In this document: positions 30,910 to 40,260 of the stretch, piece after piece
How the letters are laid out: each line of letters opens with the position of its first letter
How positions within the stretch are numbered: the stretch's first letter is position 1
DNA from: Bacillus sp. JCM 19058
GTDB taxonomy: Bacteria; Bacillota; Bacilli; Bacillales_H; Bacillaceae_D
Length of the DNA stretch: 51,152 nucleotides
Reading direction: 5' to 3'
NCBI GenBank assembly: GCA_001310555.1
Contig: BAXO01000033.1
Location: 1-51,152, forward strand
Notes under the pieces: model-generated
The model's database searches: none
What the model was told of the DNA's origin: nothing
The model's input: only the letters and a program-made list of their open reading frames with translations
Position numbers and translations under genes: made by a program

Positions 30910-31788
30910 CTATTCCCCCTCTGTTTCCGCCGTTAAATACACGCATAAGTCATTTAAGCTAATCGGAGCCAATTCCAGCCCGAGCCTGCGCGCATTTTCC
31001 CGCTCTTCTTCCGTCAGTCGATGATGAACAACAGTATACAAACCGTTAACTCCCACGCTTTTTGTATAAATGACCTCTGAATTTTTGGTCCATTCCTTAA
31101 CAGCCCTTTCCGCTCCCTGAACTCCGACAGCCATTTCCTTCATTTCCGCTATCGGTAAATGCATGTATTTTTGCCCATTCTTTAATAGCAGAACTTCCTC
31201 GAGTAAATTTTCAATTTCACTCAGATGGTGACTCGACAATATAATCGTACGAGGACGGGCAAGATAGTCCTTTAACAACGCACGATAGATATCCTCCCTC
31301 ACCGCTTGATCCATACCGTCCGTCGGCTCATCAAGGAGCGTTAACGGACAGCGTGAGGCTATTCCTAAAATGGCATTGAAAGTACTTTTCTTCCCTTTCG
31401 AAAGCGATTGATGACGTTGTTTTGGATCAAAGGAGAAATAGCTCAACAATCGTTCAGCGAGCCCCTTTTCCCAATTAGGATAAAAACTTCCAGCCACCTC
31501 TAAAATATCAGCAAGGCTTAAGGAAACAGGCAAACTCATGTGCTTATCGATAAATATTAAATTAGCGGAGACATTTAAATTATTGAAGGGCTTTTCTGAA
31601 AAAAACTTTAATTTCCCCAGCTGTCGGCTGCATATAGCCAGCAATTAGCTTAGTAAAGTTGTTTTCCCAGCACCATTGGGCCCGATTAAGCCAATTATTT
31701 TGTTTTCTTCTAGCGAAAAAGTGACCTGATTTAATGCACCTTTATTTTTATAGCTTTTTGACATCTTCGTACATGTCACGATACTCAT
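30910..31788 (-). CDS. ABC transporter ATP-binding protein, YtrB-type (frameshifted)
   Basis: ATG 31788 overlaps the regulator stop (ATGA) and begins MSIVTCTKMSKSYKNKGALN. Walker A is IGLIGPNGAGKTTLL; the signature LSKGKK and Walker B LTLLDEPTDGMD follow, then the H-loop SSHHLSEIE. One A is missing near 31651 (CTAAGC for CTAAAGC, restoring KLIAGYMQPTAGEIK) and one T is extra near 31600-31606 (KVFSEKPFNNLN). About 292 residues, including a C-terminal extension of about 90 residues beyond the ATPase core. Confidence 0.88.
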
Positions 31789-32171
31789 TGTCCTTCCCCC
31801 CACATCTCGGTTATTGTTGCTTTCACTAATGCCAATAATTCCGACTCGCTCAAATTTAAATACTTAGCCTCGGCAACTAACTCCATCATTAACTGCTTAA
31901 GCGTTTGATTTTTTCGTTTACTCCGAATCAGTGCCTGTGCACTTGTTGTAACAAACATCCCGAGCCCACGCTTTTTATAAAGAATGCCTTCGTCGACTAA
32001 GCGATTCAAGCCCTTAGCAGCTGTTGCCGGATTAATCGTAAAGATGTCGGCAAGCTGATATTGGGAGTAGATTTTTTGTTCGGGTCCGAACTGGCCATTT
32101 AATATTTCTCCTTCAAGCCATTCAGATATTTGCACATATATCGGCTTTGTACCGTCCATGTTTAGAATCAA
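31785..32171 (-). CDS. GntR-family regulator, YtrA subfamily
   Basis: Short GntR repressor: winged helix PIYVQISEWLEGEILNGQF...IFTINPATAAKGLNRLVDEGI LYKKRGLGMFVT, and a small C-terminal dimerisation tail. The TTG at 32171 (MILNMDGTKPIYVQ) gives the usual YtrA start and has GGGGGTGG upstream; GTG codons further up are possible. First gene of the ABC operon and likely its repressor through the palindrome at 32190-32213. Confidence 0.87.
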   Translation of the reverse strand: MILNMDGTKPIYVQISEWLEGEILNGQFGPEQKIYSQYQLADIFTINPATAAKGLNRLVDEGILYKKRGLGMFVTTSAQALIRSKRKNQTLKQLMMELVAEAKYLNLSESELLALVKATITEMWGEGQ

Positions 32172-32189
32172 GACCACCACCCCCAACTC

Positions 32190-32239
32190 ACTACATTACT
32201 GTTGTAATGTAGTATATAACCAATTGATTACTTATGCAA
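32190..32239 (-). promoter_or_regulatory. Promoter and palindromic operator of the GntR-ABC operon
   Basis: Minus strand TTGCAT (32234-32239), 17 bases, TATACT (32211-32216). Overlapping the -10 and start point is a perfect inverted repeat: ACTACATTAC (32190-32199), TGTT, GTAATGTAGT (32204-32213). A repressor bound here would block transcription. Confidence 0.8.
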
Positions 32240-32506
32240 TCTTTATCCTAGTTCAAAGCTAATCGAGTAGCTCACCTTGTTATATTCTCTGGAGAGCTGG
32301 TCTAGATCGGGAGGCGGATGGTAGCTAAGATTAGCCAGGCATAGCCCGCCTTAGCACCCAATGCAGCATTTTGCAGCCGATAGTCAAATGGGGAAGGCTA
32401 AGCAAATTGGACTGCTTTTTTTTGGAAGATGCCCACCGACTCTTGCCATGCTCTCGCTTTTTGTGTACGCTACGAATACTAACGAATGGAAAGGAACGTT
32501 TTCATC
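32240..32506. other. Intergenic region before the two-component genes
   Basis: 267 bases between the divergent GntR operon and the response regulator. It contains short repeated AGCTAA/TTAGC words and an AGCA...TGCT stem before T8 near 32405-32425, but I see no clear promoter, operator or gene. Confidence 0.3.
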
Positions 32507-33207
32507 ATGAGTGATGCTACCCGTATTTTCATAGTCGAAGACGAAAGCCGCATTGCCCGTGTACTCGAACTTGAGCTCACCTATGAAGGCTATCAAACCG
32601 ATGTCGCCAAAGACGGCCTTCAGGCTTGGGAGGATTTACAGTCAAAGCAATGGGATTTAATATTGCTTGATGTCATGCTTCCTGGACTCAGCGGGATCGA
32701 GGTCTTGAGACGAATGCGGGATCGAGGTGACTTGACCCCGGTGATCATGTTAACCGCACGCGATGCCATAGTCGATAAGGTAACGGGGCTTGATCACGGA
32801 GCGAACGATTATGTGACGAAGCCATTTGAAATCGAAGAGCTGCTTGCTAGAATTCGAGCCTGTTTACGCCAGCAGAAGCAAATCGTCAGGTACAAACCGA
32901 AGAAGGTAAGCTGACGATGGCCGATGTCGTTGTTGATCCGGGCGCACGGGAAGTCGTTCGGGCCGGTCAGCCGATTCAATTGACTCAACGCGAGTTTGAC
33001 CTCCTCGTTTGCCTGCTCAACCATGCAAATCAAGTACTGTCACGAGAACAATTACTTGAACAAGTCTGGGGCTTCGACTTTTACGGCGATACGAATATTG
33101 TTGATGTCTATATCCGTTATTTGCGGCAAAAGCTTGACAAACCATTTACTAATCCGCTCATTCAAACGGTACGTGGAGTCGGCTACATGATAAAGGAGAA
33201 AAAGTAA
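32507..33207 (+). CDS. OmpR-family response regulator (frameshifted)
   Basis: Receiver domain with acidic pocket (VEDESR), phosphorylation Asp in DLILLDVMLPGLSG, Thr in VIMLTARD and Lys in YVTKPFEIEEL; then a winged helix ending in TNIVDVYIRYLRQKLD and TVRGVGYMI. One base is missing near 32878 (restored ACLRQQ-x-ANRQVQTEEGKLT). ATG 32507 is preferred; ATG 32486 is in frame. About 233 residues. Stops one base before the kinase ATG, so a single operon. YkoG-type neighbourhood because PepSY genes follow. Confidence 0.92.
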
Positions 33208-33208
33208 A

Positions 33209-34554
33209 ATGACGATCTCTCGGCGAATTACTCTTTTTTCTACTGGTATGCTCGCTGTTCTTCTCCTTCTCGTGAATGGCTCAATCTACTTTTTATTTGA
33301 ACATTACCTTAAGGAATCTGAATTGCATAGTGCCGGTCAGCAAGCCCGAACCATTGTTGAAGCGATCCAGCCAGGTGGAGAAGGAGCTGCACCGCCAAGT
33401 CAGCTTATTCAAGCATATGTTCCCAATAACGGACTGCTGCGAATCGTCGATGAGGCAAATGAATCGACGTTAATTACAAAGCATCAAGAGCTGTATGAGT
33501 TAAAAAGTAATTTTTCAGGAAATGAGCGCTCCTCTATTGTCACTTTTGCCGAGTACACTTATGTACTCGCCGTCATACCAATGATTTGGGAGGACGGCTC
33601 TGTGGTCGAGCTTCAGTTGGCTGAAAGGCTCGACACATTAGAAGAGACATTGCCATTGTTACGTATGATCCTTCTGATCGCTTCTTTGCTCATCATCATT
33701 GTTGCTTTTCTGGCTGGCCAAACCTTGAGTCAAATTATCGTTCGACCGATTCAACAGCTTGCCGCAACAATGAATGAGATTCGTCAGAAAGGCACCTTTA
33801 AAAAGATGAAAACCTCGCAATCAAAAAAAAGATGAGCTTTCAGAGCTTGGGCAAACATTTAACCATATGATCGATTTATTGCAACGAAACTTTGAACAGC
33901 AGCAGCAATTCGTATCTGATGCCTCACACGAACTTAAAACGCCGCTCACCGTAATTGAAAGCTACGCGAACCTGCTCAAGCGTTGGGGTAAAGATGATCA
34001 GGCAATTGTCGATGAGGCAGCCGAAGCGATTTATGCTGAAACCAAACGGATGAAGGGCTTAACCGAGCAAATGCTCGCCTTGGCAACCGGCGAAGCAGAA
34101 ACTGCACACGACTTTTCGACCGTAAGGCTTGATCACATAGTGAAAGAATCGACGGAGCATATCAGTCAAGCCTTCAACCGTCACATCATCATTCAAAACC
34201 TTGAGCCTCTTACTGTGCATGGTTCAGCCGCTCAGCTAAAACAGCTGCTTTTCATATTATTGGAAAACGCAGTCAAATATAGTGAAACGGACATTTCAAT
34301 CGATGGGTATGCAACGAATTCGTATGCACTCGTAGAAATTACAGACAAAGGTATTGGGATTCCCGAAGCCGAATTGCAGGCTATATTTGAACGATTTTAT
34401 CGAGTCGATAAAGCGCGGACTAGAGCAACTGGTGGAACCGGACTCGGACTCGCCATAGCTAAAAAAAATAGTCGACGCTCATAATGGAAGGATTTCTGTT
34501 GACAGTAAAGAAGGCCGAGGCACGACCTTTACGGTGAAATTGCCTTATAAATGA
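33209..34554 (+). CDS. Sensor histidine kinase (frameshifted)
   Basis: Membrane sensor: TM1 (MLAVLLLLVNGSIYFLF), an outer domain of about 130 residues, TM2 (MILLIASLLIIIVAFLAG), HAMP, then H-box FVSDASHELKTPLTV, N-box LLENAVKYSE, and G-boxes DKGIGIPE and GGTGLGLAIAKK. Two A8 runs break it: near 33823-33830 (seven gives SKKDELSELGQTFNH) and near 34461-34468 (seven gives KKIVDAHNGRISVDSKEGRG). About 447 residues to TGA 34554. Partner of the preceding regulator. Confidence 0.92.
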
Positions 34555-34811
34555 GCTATTGGTCTGACAAAGTAATCTCTTCAGTATCGTAAATTCCTTT
34601 CGTCTATTCAAAGGGGAAGAGACTGCTTCCCTCATAAAAAAAATTGTACTCACAAAATCCGGGATTCTTATCATAAGGGCGAGTGGTCACCCGTTTACTT
34701 GAAGCCGAAGCTCTACCCTTCCACTGGACGTCAACATCGAACACGGAAGGAGCGGCGGCACGGCTCACTCCCCTGCTATGCCTTATTATTTAGACTTAGG
34801 AGGTGCCGTTG
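34555..34811. other. Intergenic region before the first PepSY gene
   Basis: 257 bases. A weak GGGAAG/CTTCCC hairpin lies at about 34614-34631 without a T tract. The middle part (34680-34790) is richer in GC than its flanks. AGGAGG for the next gene is at 34800. I see no defined promoter. Confidence 0.3.
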
Positions 34812-35517
34812 ATGGGTAAAAAAAGCGAAATTAGTTATAGTCGTAAGTGCTGCCGTTGTAGCATTGTCCGCACTCTTCTTTTTTGTGCTTAAACCAAATA
34901 CGCCAGAGCTGACCGAAGAAGACATTCGCACTTTGCTCGAACAACGTTACCCTGGAACGGTTGAATCCCTGACATGGAATGAAGACGCGGCGATTTATTT
35001 AGCAATTATTGAAACAGAGACGAATCAATATCATCTTGAAATTGATAGTGATACAGGTCATATTTTAGCTTTTATTCGCAAAGAGATGCCGGCAAAAGAA
35101 GAGGATGAATGGTTGACCGCTGAAGAGGTCAGAGCAGCTGTGCTCGAATACTATTCGGAGAAAGACATACACGTCAAGGAACTGAATTTACAAACTGAAG
35201 CTAACCCACCTTCTTTCCTAGCCCACGTACAGCTTAATGGAGAGGATGGAACATTAAAAATCGATGCAACATCGGGGGCCGTTTTATCAAGCAGCTTTGA
35301 GACAGAAGATAAGCCTGCTCAACCGATTAGTGAGCAGCGTGCCAAAGAAATTGCTTTAGAGCAAGTTGAGGGCACAGTTGATGACATCGATTTAGAAGAA
35401 GATGATCATGGACGGCTCGTCTACGAAGTAGAAATAGAAGATACCCCTTACGATGACGACGTGATGATCATTATTGACGCCTTGACGGAAGAAATCGTGC
35501 AAATTATTTGGGATTGA
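34812..35517 (+). CDS. PepSY-domain protein, membrane anchored (frameshifted start)
   Basis: An A7 run right after the start (six expected) restores MGKKAKLVIVVSAAVVALSA, a signal anchor, from ATG 34812 with AGGAGG upstream. The exported part (about 200 residues, strongly acidic) has two PepSY repeats: EIDSDTGHILAF and KIDATSGAVLSS mark the end of each, and a third shortened unit ends ALTEEIVQIIWD. PepSY domains are thought to inhibit peptidases or sense the envelope. Follows the two-component genes, as ykoI follows ykoGH in B. subtilis. Confidence 0.85.
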
Positions 35518-35551
35518 AGCATTGAAGACATACTTGTTACCAACGGGAGCT

Positions 35552-35591
35552 TTCTCATCATATTCTCATTTTCTCTTCAGCGTATTTTCAT
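35552..35591 (+). promoter_or_regulatory. Candidate response-regulator binding site, 11-bp phased repeats
   Basis: TTCTCAT occurs at 35552 and 35563, a weaker TCTTCAG at 35574, and TTTTCAT at 35585: four sites at 11-base steps, 50-90 bases before the second PepSY start. One helical turn spacing is how OmpR/PhoP-type regulators bind, and such a regulator is encoded at 32507. Confidence 0.5.
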
Positions 35592-35639
35592 TGTTCACTG
35601 GTAAGCTGAAAGCAGAATGAAAATTGAGGAGGCTAATTC

Positions 35640-36445
35640 ATGAAAAAAAAGTACCATTCTCTTAACAACATTATTAGTAGCCGGGGGAACATCAGTCGCT
35701 GTTGCGAGCGCAAGTTCAGGTTCGGACTCAGCCAACTTTGAAAGCCCAGCTGTTTTAGCTAGCAATGTCGTAACTAGTAACGAGCAGGACCATTCACAAT
35801 CACCGATTAGTCAAAAAGAGGCAGTCGCCATCGCCGAAAAATTTGTCAATGGAACTTTGAAGGAAGTAGAAAAAGACCGTGAAAACGGCGAAGTCATTTA
35901 TGAAGTTGAAGTGTTTGCCAATGGCGAAAAATATGATATTGACATTCTTGCAGCTACCGGCGAAATTCTAGAGGTAGATGGAAACCTGTTACTTGCCAAT
36001 CATGATGAGCAGGTCACGCTTACTAAAGCTGAAGCTGAAAAAAATTGCCGTTGATACAACCGGGCTCGATCCCATTCTTCAAACAGAGCTTGAAATCAAA
36101 AATAAGCGTTACGTTTATGAGGTAGAGCTTGCCCTTGGTGATGATGATGCCGATATCGTGATCGATGCTGAAAACGGAGAAGTTCTAGAAATCGACGATG
36201 ATTTAAGCAAAGCTGAAAAGATTGGTAATCAGTTAGGCGAGTCGCAAAATAACGCCATCTCCGTTGACAAAGTCAAAGAGGCTATCAACCAATATTTTGA
36301 AACAGAAGTCCGCATCACTGACCTCGACTTAGACCGAGATGACGGCTACTTGCTCTACGAAGTCGATGTGGTCGTAAACGGTGACGAATACGAGCTTGAC
36401 ATCGATGCGACGAATGGCGAAATCGTAAAAGTAGAAAAGGATTAA
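35640..36445 (+). CDS. Secreted three-unit PepSY protein, YkoI-like (frameshifted)
   Basis: Signal peptide MKKSTILLTTLLVAGGTSVA with cleavage near AVASA; A8 at the start should be A7, with GAGGAGG before ATG 35640. Three PepSY units follow, ending DILAATGEILEVD, VIDAENGEVLEID and DIDATNGEIVKVEKD. A second break, A7 near 36037-36044, is restored as AEKIAVDTTGLDPI. About 267 residues, very acidic (EIDDDLSK), as expected for a protein exposed to an alkaline or salty exterior. Second and last PepSY gene downstream of the two-component system. Confidence 0.87.
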
Positions 36446-36477
36446 ACGAGTCATTCAAAATTTTAACTATAGCTTGC

Positions 36478-36515
36478 GAACAGGAGACCAATCACAAGGT
36501 CTCTTGTTCTTTTCT
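36478..36515 (+). terminator. Intrinsic terminator after the PepSY gene
   Basis: GAACAGGAGACC (36478-36489) pairs with GGTCTCTTGTTC (36498-36509, one G-U) followed by TTTTCT. Confidence 0.8.
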
Positions 36516-36551
36516 ATATGGAGTAAGTCTTTCTATTTCACCTCTTTTCAT

Positions 36552-36599
36552 TTGAAAAAGGGCACCTCTTCATTTACTATGATAATGAGAATCATTATT
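36552..36599 (+). promoter_or_regulatory. Promoter overlapped by a Fur box
   Basis: TTGAAA (36552-36557), 17 bases, TACTAT (36575-36580), immediately followed by GATAATGAGAATCATTATT (36581-36599), which differs from the 19-bp Fur consensus at only one or two positions. Iron-replete Fur would block the start of transcription. Confidence 0.87.
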
Positions 36600-36617
36600 C
36601 ATTTGAGGAGGATGACA

Positions 36618-37211
36618 TTGAGTCAAACGATCGCAAATTTCAACAGTACTTGGATTGACGAATTGATTAAAGGACGACGTTCGATAAAAGCGTTTAAACC
36701 TTCGCCGATTGCTCCGGAAGAAATTGTTGAGCTGCTAAATGTAGCAAAGTGGGCACCTAACCATCACTTAACTGAGCCGTGGCGCTTCCTGCTCTTTGCA
36801 GAAAAAGGAAAGGATACGTTTGTTCAAGCATTTTTAGATTCACAATCAAATAAATACGGCGAGGTTACGGAAGCCGTTAAACGGAAGGCTGAGTACTTCC
36901 GCCAAATTCCTCTACACTTGGTCGTAGTAATGGCTGAGGACCCTCGCCAAAAAGTATGGGATGAAGATCATTGTGCTGTTTCAGCGCTTATTCAGAACTT
37001 CCAATTGGCGGCTTGGGCACGTGGCATCGGCATGATTTGGCGGTCAAATGATTGGATTTATCATCCTACCTTCCGTGAAGCATTGGGAGTCAAGCCAGGT
37101 GAAAAGGTCGTTGCTACATTAATGATTGGCTACCCTGAGCATACACCTGCTCCACGCCCTCGAACCGATATGAACGAATTGGTCGAGATTATTAACGAAC
37201 CACCTTTTTGA
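36618..37211 (+). CDS. Nitroreductase-family flavoprotein, probably iron regulated
   Basis: FMN-dependent NAD(P)H oxidoreductase fold. RRSIKAFKPSPIAPEEI at the N-terminus is the FMN phosphate site, APNHHLTEPWRF follows, and IGMIWRSNDW and VATLMIGYPEHTPAPRPR close the domain. I choose TTG 36618: TGAGGAGG ends six bases before it and leaves no room for the ATG at 36612. 197 residues, intact. The Fur box suggests a role in iron supply, for example ferric-chelate reduction, though the substrate is unknown. Confidence 0.88.
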   Translation: MSQTIANFNSTWIDELIKGRRSIKAFKPSPIAPEEIVELLNVAKWAPNHHLTEPWRFLLFAEKGKDTFVQAFLDSQSNKYGEVTEAVKRKAEYFRQIPLHLVVVMAEDPRQKVWDEDHCAVSALIQNFQLAAWARGIGMIWRSNDWIYHPTFREALGVKPGEKVVATLMIGYPEHTPAPRPRTDMNELVEIINEPPF

Positions 37212-37238
37212 ATGTGAGTGTTCAGCTCACATTTTTTT
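37211..37238 (+). terminator. Intrinsic terminator after the nitroreductase gene
   Basis: AATGTGAG, loop TGTTCAG, CTCACATT followed by T7; overlaps the stop codon. Confidence 0.88.
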
Positions 37239-37911
37239 TGTGTAAACATTTATTTTATTTCAGTTTTCCTGCCAAAACCCCAAATGCACTGTGGAGTCGC
37301 ATCCGAAATATACTCCTTTTAAAGCTCATGCATTCAATATGAAATTTTCATTTCACCCACCTCATTTAGCATATTTAGTAAATGAACTGACCCGAATTTG
37401 GTACTTACTGTACTTTCCGATTTTCCTAATCAGACAGCATCCAGAAGGGAATTAATGGAAGTTGATACAGTTTTATTGGAATCGATATGTTTAAAATTAC
37501 ATTTTGTGCCAGACTTTAAGACATAAAACAGAGGTTTAGCAGTTATTTGGAGGATACAGCCTTATTTTGCCGAGATAATGATGCCAGTTTAAGTCAGTCC
37601 GTTATATTCGATGACCCGTCTATTAAACTGTGCTTATCGCTTTTCAGCAATTTGAAGTAATTTTTATCTATTGATATCATTATAAAAGCAACGAACATTA
37701 TCCATTGAAATAAAGGCATGGGCTTGTGATCTCGGTTCAGAAAGTTAAAATATCGGGAAAATCGGGGAGAGATTGCGCCACTTGTTTTATCAATCCCACC
37801 TCTGCCTCGTCTCAGGTATGAGGTCTTAAGCTTATAATCAAAGTTTGAATGCATGTCTTTAGAAAAAATTTATAATTATGAATTGCGAAAAAAGGGGAGG
37901 ACTTACTTTTT
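37239..37911. other. 673-base gene-poor region
   Basis: AT-rich stretch between two operons. The only sizeable open frame is an 86-codon minus-strand one (37594-37854, containing RYFNFLNRDHKPMPLFQWIM) without a good ribosome site; its middle vaguely resembles transposase fragments but I cannot assign it. TATAAT at 37871-37876 with TTGAAT at 37845-37850 (spacing 20) may be the promoter of the next gene. Confidence 0.35.
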
Positions 37912-38787
37912 ATGAAGAAATTTGGAATGGGAATTTTATCTGTTTCAATCATCGCACTAGCAGCCTGCGGGGATGACACGCCTGATGAAAATGGCGCAAG
38001 TGAAGACCTAGAATCTAATGGTGGCGGCACTATTAGTGTCGGAGTAGCAAACGAGGAGCCTTACGGTTATCTGGATGACGGTATTGCAACAGGTGCTGCT
38101 GCTGAAATTGCCAGAGCCGTTTTTCAAGAAATGGGCTATGACGATATAGAAGGGAATGTCGTAGATTTCACCGCTCTCATTCCAAGCCTGAATGCTGGAC
38201 AATTTGACGTCGTAACGGCTGGCATGGATATTCGCCCAGAGCGTTGTTCCAATGCAAGCTTTGGCGACATTGAAATCCAATACGGTGAAGGAATGGCAGT
38301 TGCTGCCGGCAACCCCCACAATCTGCAAAGCTATGAAGATCTCGTTGAAAACGAAGATTTAACGGTATCTGTCATGCAAGCAGCTAATCAGATCGATATG
38401 TTGACATCATTAGGCATGGATTCAAGCCGAATTCAGGAAGCGAATAGTATTGCTGATAACTTTGCCGCGCTTGAAGCTGGTGACGTTGATGCAGTTGTCG
38501 CGACAGATGCAACCATCAATCAGGCGATGAATACCGCAAACTCCGAGCTTGTTGAAACGCCGGACAGCTTTAATCAGCCAGTCATTGATGGAGTTGAGCA
38601 AATTGCATATGGTGCGGCTGTTTTCCGCGATAATGATGAAGGCAATGCCTTACGCGAAGAATATAACGAAGCGTTAGCTAATCTAATCGATTCTGGCGCA
38701 GTTCTCGAAATTCTTGAAGAATTTGGTTTTACTGAGGATAACTTACCACCAGAAGATATAACAACAGCCGATCGGTGCGAAGAGTAA
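37912..38787 (+). CDS. ehuB: Ectoine/hydroxyectoine-type substrate-binding lipoprotein
   Basis: Type 3 family solute-binding protein anchored to the outside of the membrane. Lipobox LAAC with Cys19, then an Asp/Glu-rich linker. The body has SVGVANEEPYGYLDDGIATG, ARAVFQEMGYDDIEG, LIPSLNAGQFDVVTAGMDIR, PERCSNASFGD: the PERC segment and GYDDIEG are typical of EhuB. 291 residues, intact, GGGGAGG 18 bases or so before ATG. The following genes are the permeases and ATPase. Ectoine is the likely ligand; other compatible solutes or polar amino acids cannot be excluded. Confidence 0.85.
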   Translation: MKKFGMGILSVSIIALAACGDDTPDENGASEDLESNGGGTISVGVANEEPYGYLDDGIATGAAAEIARAVFQEMGYDDIEGNVVDFTALIPSLNAGQFDVVTAGMDIRPERCSNASFGDIEIQYGEGMAVAAGNPHNLQSYEDLVENEDLTVSVMQAANQIDMLTSLGMDSSRIQEANSIADNFAALEAGDVDAVVATDATINQAMNTANSELVETPDSFNQPVIDGVEQIAYGAAVFRDNDEGNALREEYNEALANLIDSGAVLEILEEFGFTEDNLPPEDITTADRCEE

Positions 38788-38820
38788 TCGTTCGATGTAA
38801 CCATACTCTAAAAGATGATT

Positions 38821-38867
38821 GAAAAGAAGCATGGTGTGTTGCGAAGGGCTTCCCCATGCTTCTTTTC
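38821..38867 (+). terminator. 14-bp hairpin between ehuB and ehuC
   Basis: GAAAAGAAGCATGG (38821-38834) pairs perfectly with CCATGCTTCTTTTC (38854-38867). It lies 34 bases after ehuB and inside the operon, so it may be a partial terminator or RNA-stabilising stem that leaves more ehuB than permease mRNA. Confidence 0.65.
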
Positions 38868-38911
38868 TTTCCATAATTGAGTGTGTGTATGACATGATAA
38901 GAGGTGAAAAA

Positions 38912-39582
38912 ATGTTTAGTCATTTTACCGAGTTTGTCCCATCACTGTTGAAAGGTTTTGGGGTAACGATTCAAGTTTTCTTTTTGGGAGCCATCATTGC
39001 CTATACGATTGCCTTTATCGCCGGGCTCGGTCGAACTTCGCAATTTAGCATCATTCGAGCACTCGCTACGATCTTTGTTGAGATTTTCCGCGGAACCTCC
39101 TTACTCGTGCAAATGTTTTTCTTCGTCTATGCTTTGCCGATGATCATTCCAGGAGCCGCGATGCCTTCACTGTTCGCAGGTGGGCTAGCACTTGGGTTAA
39201 ATTACGGAGCTTACGCGTCCGAGGTTGTCCGCGGAGCGATCAATTCGATTGCCCAAGGCCAAACGGAAGCAGCAATCTCACTAAATATGTCCAGATGGCA
39301 ACGGATGAGGCTTGTCATTTTGCCACAGGCTGTCAGGCTGATGTTGCCTGGTTTCGGAAATAACGCGATAGAGCTTTTAAAAGGAACATCGCTCGTTCCA
39401 TTATTGCTTTAGCCGATATGACGTTCGAGGCAAACCTGCTCAGAGGCAGTAATAATGCGCTTTCGAGTCAAGTAGAGATTTTTACGTATTTACTATTTAT
39501 CTATTTCTTAATCGCCTTACCTCTTATTTTGCTGACGAGATGGCTTGAAAAGCGCGCATCGAAAGGGGTGAGTACAACATGA
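38912..39582 (+). CDS. ehuC: Ectoine-type ABC transporter permease EhuC (frameshifted)
   Basis: HisMQ-type amino-acid/ectoine permease. Five or so TM helices; the cytoplasmic EAA loop reads EAAISLNMSRWQRMRLVILPQAVR (21-residue loop with the Gly replaced by Asn/Met, as in some relatives), preceded by SEVVRGAINSIAQGQTEA. GAGGTG precedes ATG 38912. One T is missing near 39393 (GTTCC for GTTTCC); restored, it continues VSIIALADMTFEANLLRG to TGA 39582, about 223 residues. The stop overlaps the ehuD ATG. Confidence 0.87.
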
Positions 39583-40260
39583 ATGCTTGGGATTGGGAAT
39601 TTGCCTTTGAAATATTTCCTGATATTTTAAGCGCGATAGGAATGACGATTACCGTCACCCTTCTCGCCTTTTTGCTCGCACTCACTGCTGGGCTTGTCTT
39701 AACCTTGCTACGTCGTTCAAGCTTTAAGCCTCTTTCTCTGCTCGTTGCGGGTATTATCGAGTTTGTTCGGGCGACACCTCCTTTAGTCCAACTATTTTTT
39801 TGTTTATTATGCGACGGATTTATCGGGCTTTCAAACGGGAGCGATTGTCCTTGGCCTTCACTATAGTACGTATATATCTGAGATTTACCGCTCAGGGATT
39901 GAATCCGTATCAAAGAGCCAATGGGAAGCAAGTAAAGCGTTAAACTTTTCTAAAGCACAAACTTGGCGAAAGGTTATTTTGCCACAAGCGATTCCTCCTG
40001 TTATCCCAATGCTCGGGAACTATTTGATCGTCTTGTTTAAAGAAACCCCTTTGTTATCAGCCATTTTTGTTGTAGAAATGATGCAGGTGGCACAATCAAT
40101 CGGAGGTAATACGTTCAGGTACGTCGAGCCAATTACTATTGTTGGATTCTTATTCCTTGTCCTTAGCTACCCTTCCGCCCTATTTATTAGGTATCTAGAA
40201 AGGCGAGTCGGGAAGCTGCATGGGAGTAGCAATGTTCAACAAAGAGGAGTGAAAACATGA
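39579..40260 (+). CDS. ehuD: Ectoine-type ABC transporter permease EhuD (frameshifted)
   Basis: Second HisMQ-type permease. MNAWDWEFAFEIFPDILSAI start, EFVRATPPLVQLFF, and in the repaired frame the EAA region QWEASKALNFSKAQTWRKVILPQA. One extra T in a T7 run at about 39795-39801; six T gives LFFVYYATDLSGFQTGAIVLG. About 226 residues. Overlaps ehuC and ehuA by four bases on each side, so translation is coupled. Confidence 0.87.
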
